NCBI GenBank assembly: GCA_035946955.1
Contig: DASYYE010000453.1
Coordinates: 1 to 35,762 of the forward strand
Reading direction: 5' to 3'
From: DASYYE01 sp035946955
Lineage (GTDB): Bacteria; Actinomycetota; Actinomycetes; Streptosporangiales; Streptosporangiaceae
Length of the DNA stretch: 35,762 nucleotides
The first letter of the stretch is position 1, and every line of letters starts with the position of its first letter. This document shows, piece by piece, positions 31,259-35,762 of the stretch. The position numbers and the translations under genes were made by a program. The notes under the pieces were generated by a model that did no database searches, had not been told where the DNA came from, and saw only the letters and a program-made list of their open reading frames with translations.

Positions 31259-32644
31259 ACACCCCGCCGTCGAGCAGGTTCTCCAGGCGCCAGTCACGCC
31301 CGGCCAGGTCCGGCCACGGCAACGGGATCCGTCCCTGCGCGGGCTGGCCGGACAGGTTGACCACCACCACGTGCCGTCGGACGCCGGTGCCAGGCCAGGA
31401 CCAGGCCAGGAGGTCCTGGCAGGACTGGTTGTCGGGCCAGCCGCTTGCCTCCAGCAACTGCCAGGTGCCGGCCCGGACCTGGTCGCCGGCCACGATGGCC
31501 AGCAGCCGCCGGTACCAGGCGGCCAGTTCGGTGTCGGGCGGCTCGTCGGGCCGACGGGCCAGGAAGACCGGAGGCCGGACCTTGCGGCCCTCGAACTGCC
31601 CCTCGTGCCACAGGGTCGCGCCGGGCAGCGTCGCGATGCTGACGGCGGCGGCCCGCTCAGCCTCGGGGTCCAGCCGCGAAGCGATGCGCGGCTCGTCGTG
31701 GTTCTCTAGGAAGCGAAGAAGCCGGGACTGGTACCCCAGATCGGCACGCAGATGGTCGCGGACGGCGGGCGCGGCCCGCTCGAGGATCCGGTCGTAGAGC
31801 CGCTTGTCGTAGCAGAAATTGAATCCCTGCTGCTGGAGCTCCCACTCCATGTCCCAGTAGGCCTCGGCGGCGAGCACGACGTCCGGGTGCCGCTTGCGCA
31901 GCTCGCCGAGCACGGTCGGCCAGAACTCCTCGGCCGGTGCGGGCCCGGCCTTGGTGCCCCAGGTCTTGGCGAAGACGTCGTTGATCATCAGCATGGCCAT
32001 GTCGCACCGGATACCGTCGCACTGGTCTGCGATCTCCGCCAGGGTCGCGGCGGTCGCCGCGCGCAGCGCGGGTGAGAACGCGTTGAGCTGGACGACATCC
32101 GGCCAGGGCGGGAAATACGGGTCGCGGCCGTGTGCCAGCACCTGGCCGCCGGCCTCCATCCAGCTCGCCGGGTCGGCGCGGAGGTCGTCGTCGGTGCCGC
32201 GTACGAAGAGTTCCGGGTCGCTCGTCACCCATGGGTGGTCCGGGGCCACGTGGTTCGGCACGTAGTCGAGGATCAGGCGTATGCCGCGCGCCGCCAGCGC
32301 GGCCCGGGCCGCCGCGAGCCCGTCGCGGCCGCCGAACAGGTCGTCCACCACGTAGCCGCGCACGCAGTACGGGGAGCCGATGACGTCCGCTGGCCGCAGG
32401 TCGGGCAGGGCCTCGCGGAACGACGCCTGGAGGTCTGGGTTCTGGCTGGCCAGAGCGAGCCCGGCCGGGCTGCGCTGCCAGACGCCCATCAGCCAGACGG
32501 CGTCCGTGCCGTCCGGTGTCACCGCGTCCCAGGCGGAGCCGGCCACCTCAGCCAGTGTCACCCGCTGCCCGGTCGGCCTGGACAGCTCACCCAGCCAGAC
32601 AGCCGTGTTGACCTCGTAGACAACGGGCTGCCTGGGCCACCCGG

Positions 32645-32648
<4 letters not shown>
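31173..32648 (-). CDS. GH13 alpha-amylase-family glycoside hydrolase or transglycosylase
   Basis: A 491-residue TIM-barrel enzyme of the GH13 clan acting on alpha-glucosidic bonds. The four conserved regions are present: DYVPNH (128-133), GIRCDMAML with nucleophile Asp216, the acid/base Glu262 in AAEAYWDMEWE, and FLENHDEPR with Asp318. The N-terminus MTGWPRQPVVYEVNTAVWLG shows no signal peptide, so it works in the cytoplasm. The ATG at 32648 overlaps the stop of the GH63-like gene by ATGA; the same frame is open far upstream, but that region is coding for the other gene in a different frame. Its substrate is not evident; together with the partner a glucosylated compatible solute or storage glucan is plausible. 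Confidence 0.88.
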
Positions 32649-35371
<2,723 letters not shown>

Positions 35372-35609
35372 GGTTGTGATCCCTTCCCGCCGGGCTGGCC
35401 GTACGGCTGCTGACGTTCACCCGCCAGCGTCCCCACAGCAGTGCCCACCTCATCCGCCCGTCGCGGGTGATGTCGCTGGCCGGTGGCCTGGTGCCCCCCG
35501 CGGCGGCGCCCGCCGACGCCGGCGGCGCCGGGAGTCCCGCCCGGTCCGCCGGCGCCGCCCGGTTCACGCGCGCACGAGCCGCAGGCGCCGGCCGTCTCGA
35601 GGTGACGGG
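35372..35609. other. Gap in front of the GH63-like gene
   Basis: 238 bases with no convincing gene. It contains a GC-rich stem-loop and, nearer the GH63-like start, the probable promoter region; I cannot identify -35 and -10 elements with confidence. Confidence 0.5.
35521..35559 (-). terminator. Stem-loop between the DUF1269 gene and the GH63-like gene
   Basis: GGCGGCGCCGG (35521-35531) and CCGGCGCCGCC (35549-35559) form a perfect 11-base stem with a 17-base loop, 51 bases after the DUF1269 stop on the minus strand. There is no T-run, as is common in high-GC actinobacteria, so a transcription barrier is plausible but unproven. Confidence 0.4.
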
Positions 35610-35762
35610 CTACCGTACGCCGGCTTCACGTCCGTGCAGGGCTTCCTGGAGTTCCCGCTCGTCCTCTTTGGAGAGCGAGGTCTTCAGGACGGTGCCGCCG
35701 TACTTGCTCATCGCCTCGACCGCCTTGTCGGGAGTGACCTTCTCCAGCATCAGGAACAGCGC
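35610..35762 (-). CDS. DUF1269 family protein, C-terminal 50 residues (cut by window edge)
   Basis: The frame is open from the right edge to a TAG at 35610-35612 and reads ALFLMLEKVTPDKAVEAMSK, then YGGTVLKTSLSKEDERELQE and ALHGREAGVR. The ALFLM-x-x-K-x-T-P-DK and GG-x-VL-x-TSLS-x-E motifs match the end of DUF1269 membrane proteins, which carry a short N-terminal membrane segment in full-length members. Function unknown. The gene lies on the same strand as the glycosidases but is separated by 238 bases and a stem-loop. Confidence 0.75.
   Translation of the reverse strand, partial: ALFLMLEKVTPDKAVEAMSKYGGTVLKTSLSKEDERELQEALHGREAGVR

Overview
The window is high-GC DNA (roughly 70 percent by eye) with short intergenic gaps, many ATGA, GTGA and TGATG gene overlaps, and frequent GTG/TTG starts. 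Its families include an ECF42 sigma factor with a DGPF partner, an actinobacterial-type CtpE-like P-type ATPase, a GAP-family membrane protein, DUF2252, WXG100-like proteins and a LAL/MalT-like LuxR regulator. Together these point to a soil-type Actinomycetota, probably near Streptosporangiales or Streptomycetales. I cannot name a species. I see no rRNA, tRNA, CRISPR array or insertion sequence.

Layout. (1) 1-2444, minus: a nitrate/nitrite MFS transporter (NarK type) coupled to an assimilatory nitrate reductase that runs off the left edge; a dyad resembling paired GlnR a-sites lies just upstream. (2) 2593-3908, plus: an OsmC-like thiol peroxidase coupled to a SpoU RNA methyltransferase, facing a DUF72 gene (minus). 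(3) 4860-6616, plus: a WXG100-like protein with two compensating frameshifts, a probable toxin with an HxxxRH motif, and its putative immunity gene. (4) 14876-6636, minus: the respiratory nitrate reductase operon narGHJI continuing into a TehA/SLAC1-type anion transporter and a small cupin. (5) 14974-20060, plus: a YccF protein, then an ABC exporter, a TetR regulator and a P-type ATPase behind a long palindrome. (6) 20482-22842, plus: DUF998 membrane protein, YCII/DGPF protein and ECF42 sigma factor, with a candidate ECF42 promoter in front. (7) 22860-27430: a remnant of an S26 signal peptidase, a phosphoesterase (minus) and a divergent LAL regulator (plus). (8) 27422-31258: DUF2252 and GAP proteins (minus) and a divergent 14-helix MFS exporter (plus). 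(9) 31173-35371, minus: a coupled GH63-like and GH13-like pair; (10) the C-terminal end of a DUF1269 protein at the right edge.

How they fit. Two nitrate systems sit 4 kb apart: NarK plus the assimilatory enzyme bring in and reduce nitrate for nitrogen, while NarGHI reduces nitrate at the membrane for respiration. The anion channel-like gene at the end of narGHJI is a plausible route for nitrate or nitrite. Most other units are self-contained: regulator-exporter sets, a self-controlling sigma factor unit and a contact-type toxin cassette. The toxin-immunity cassette and the nar-TDT-cupin operon are the parts I would follow up first.
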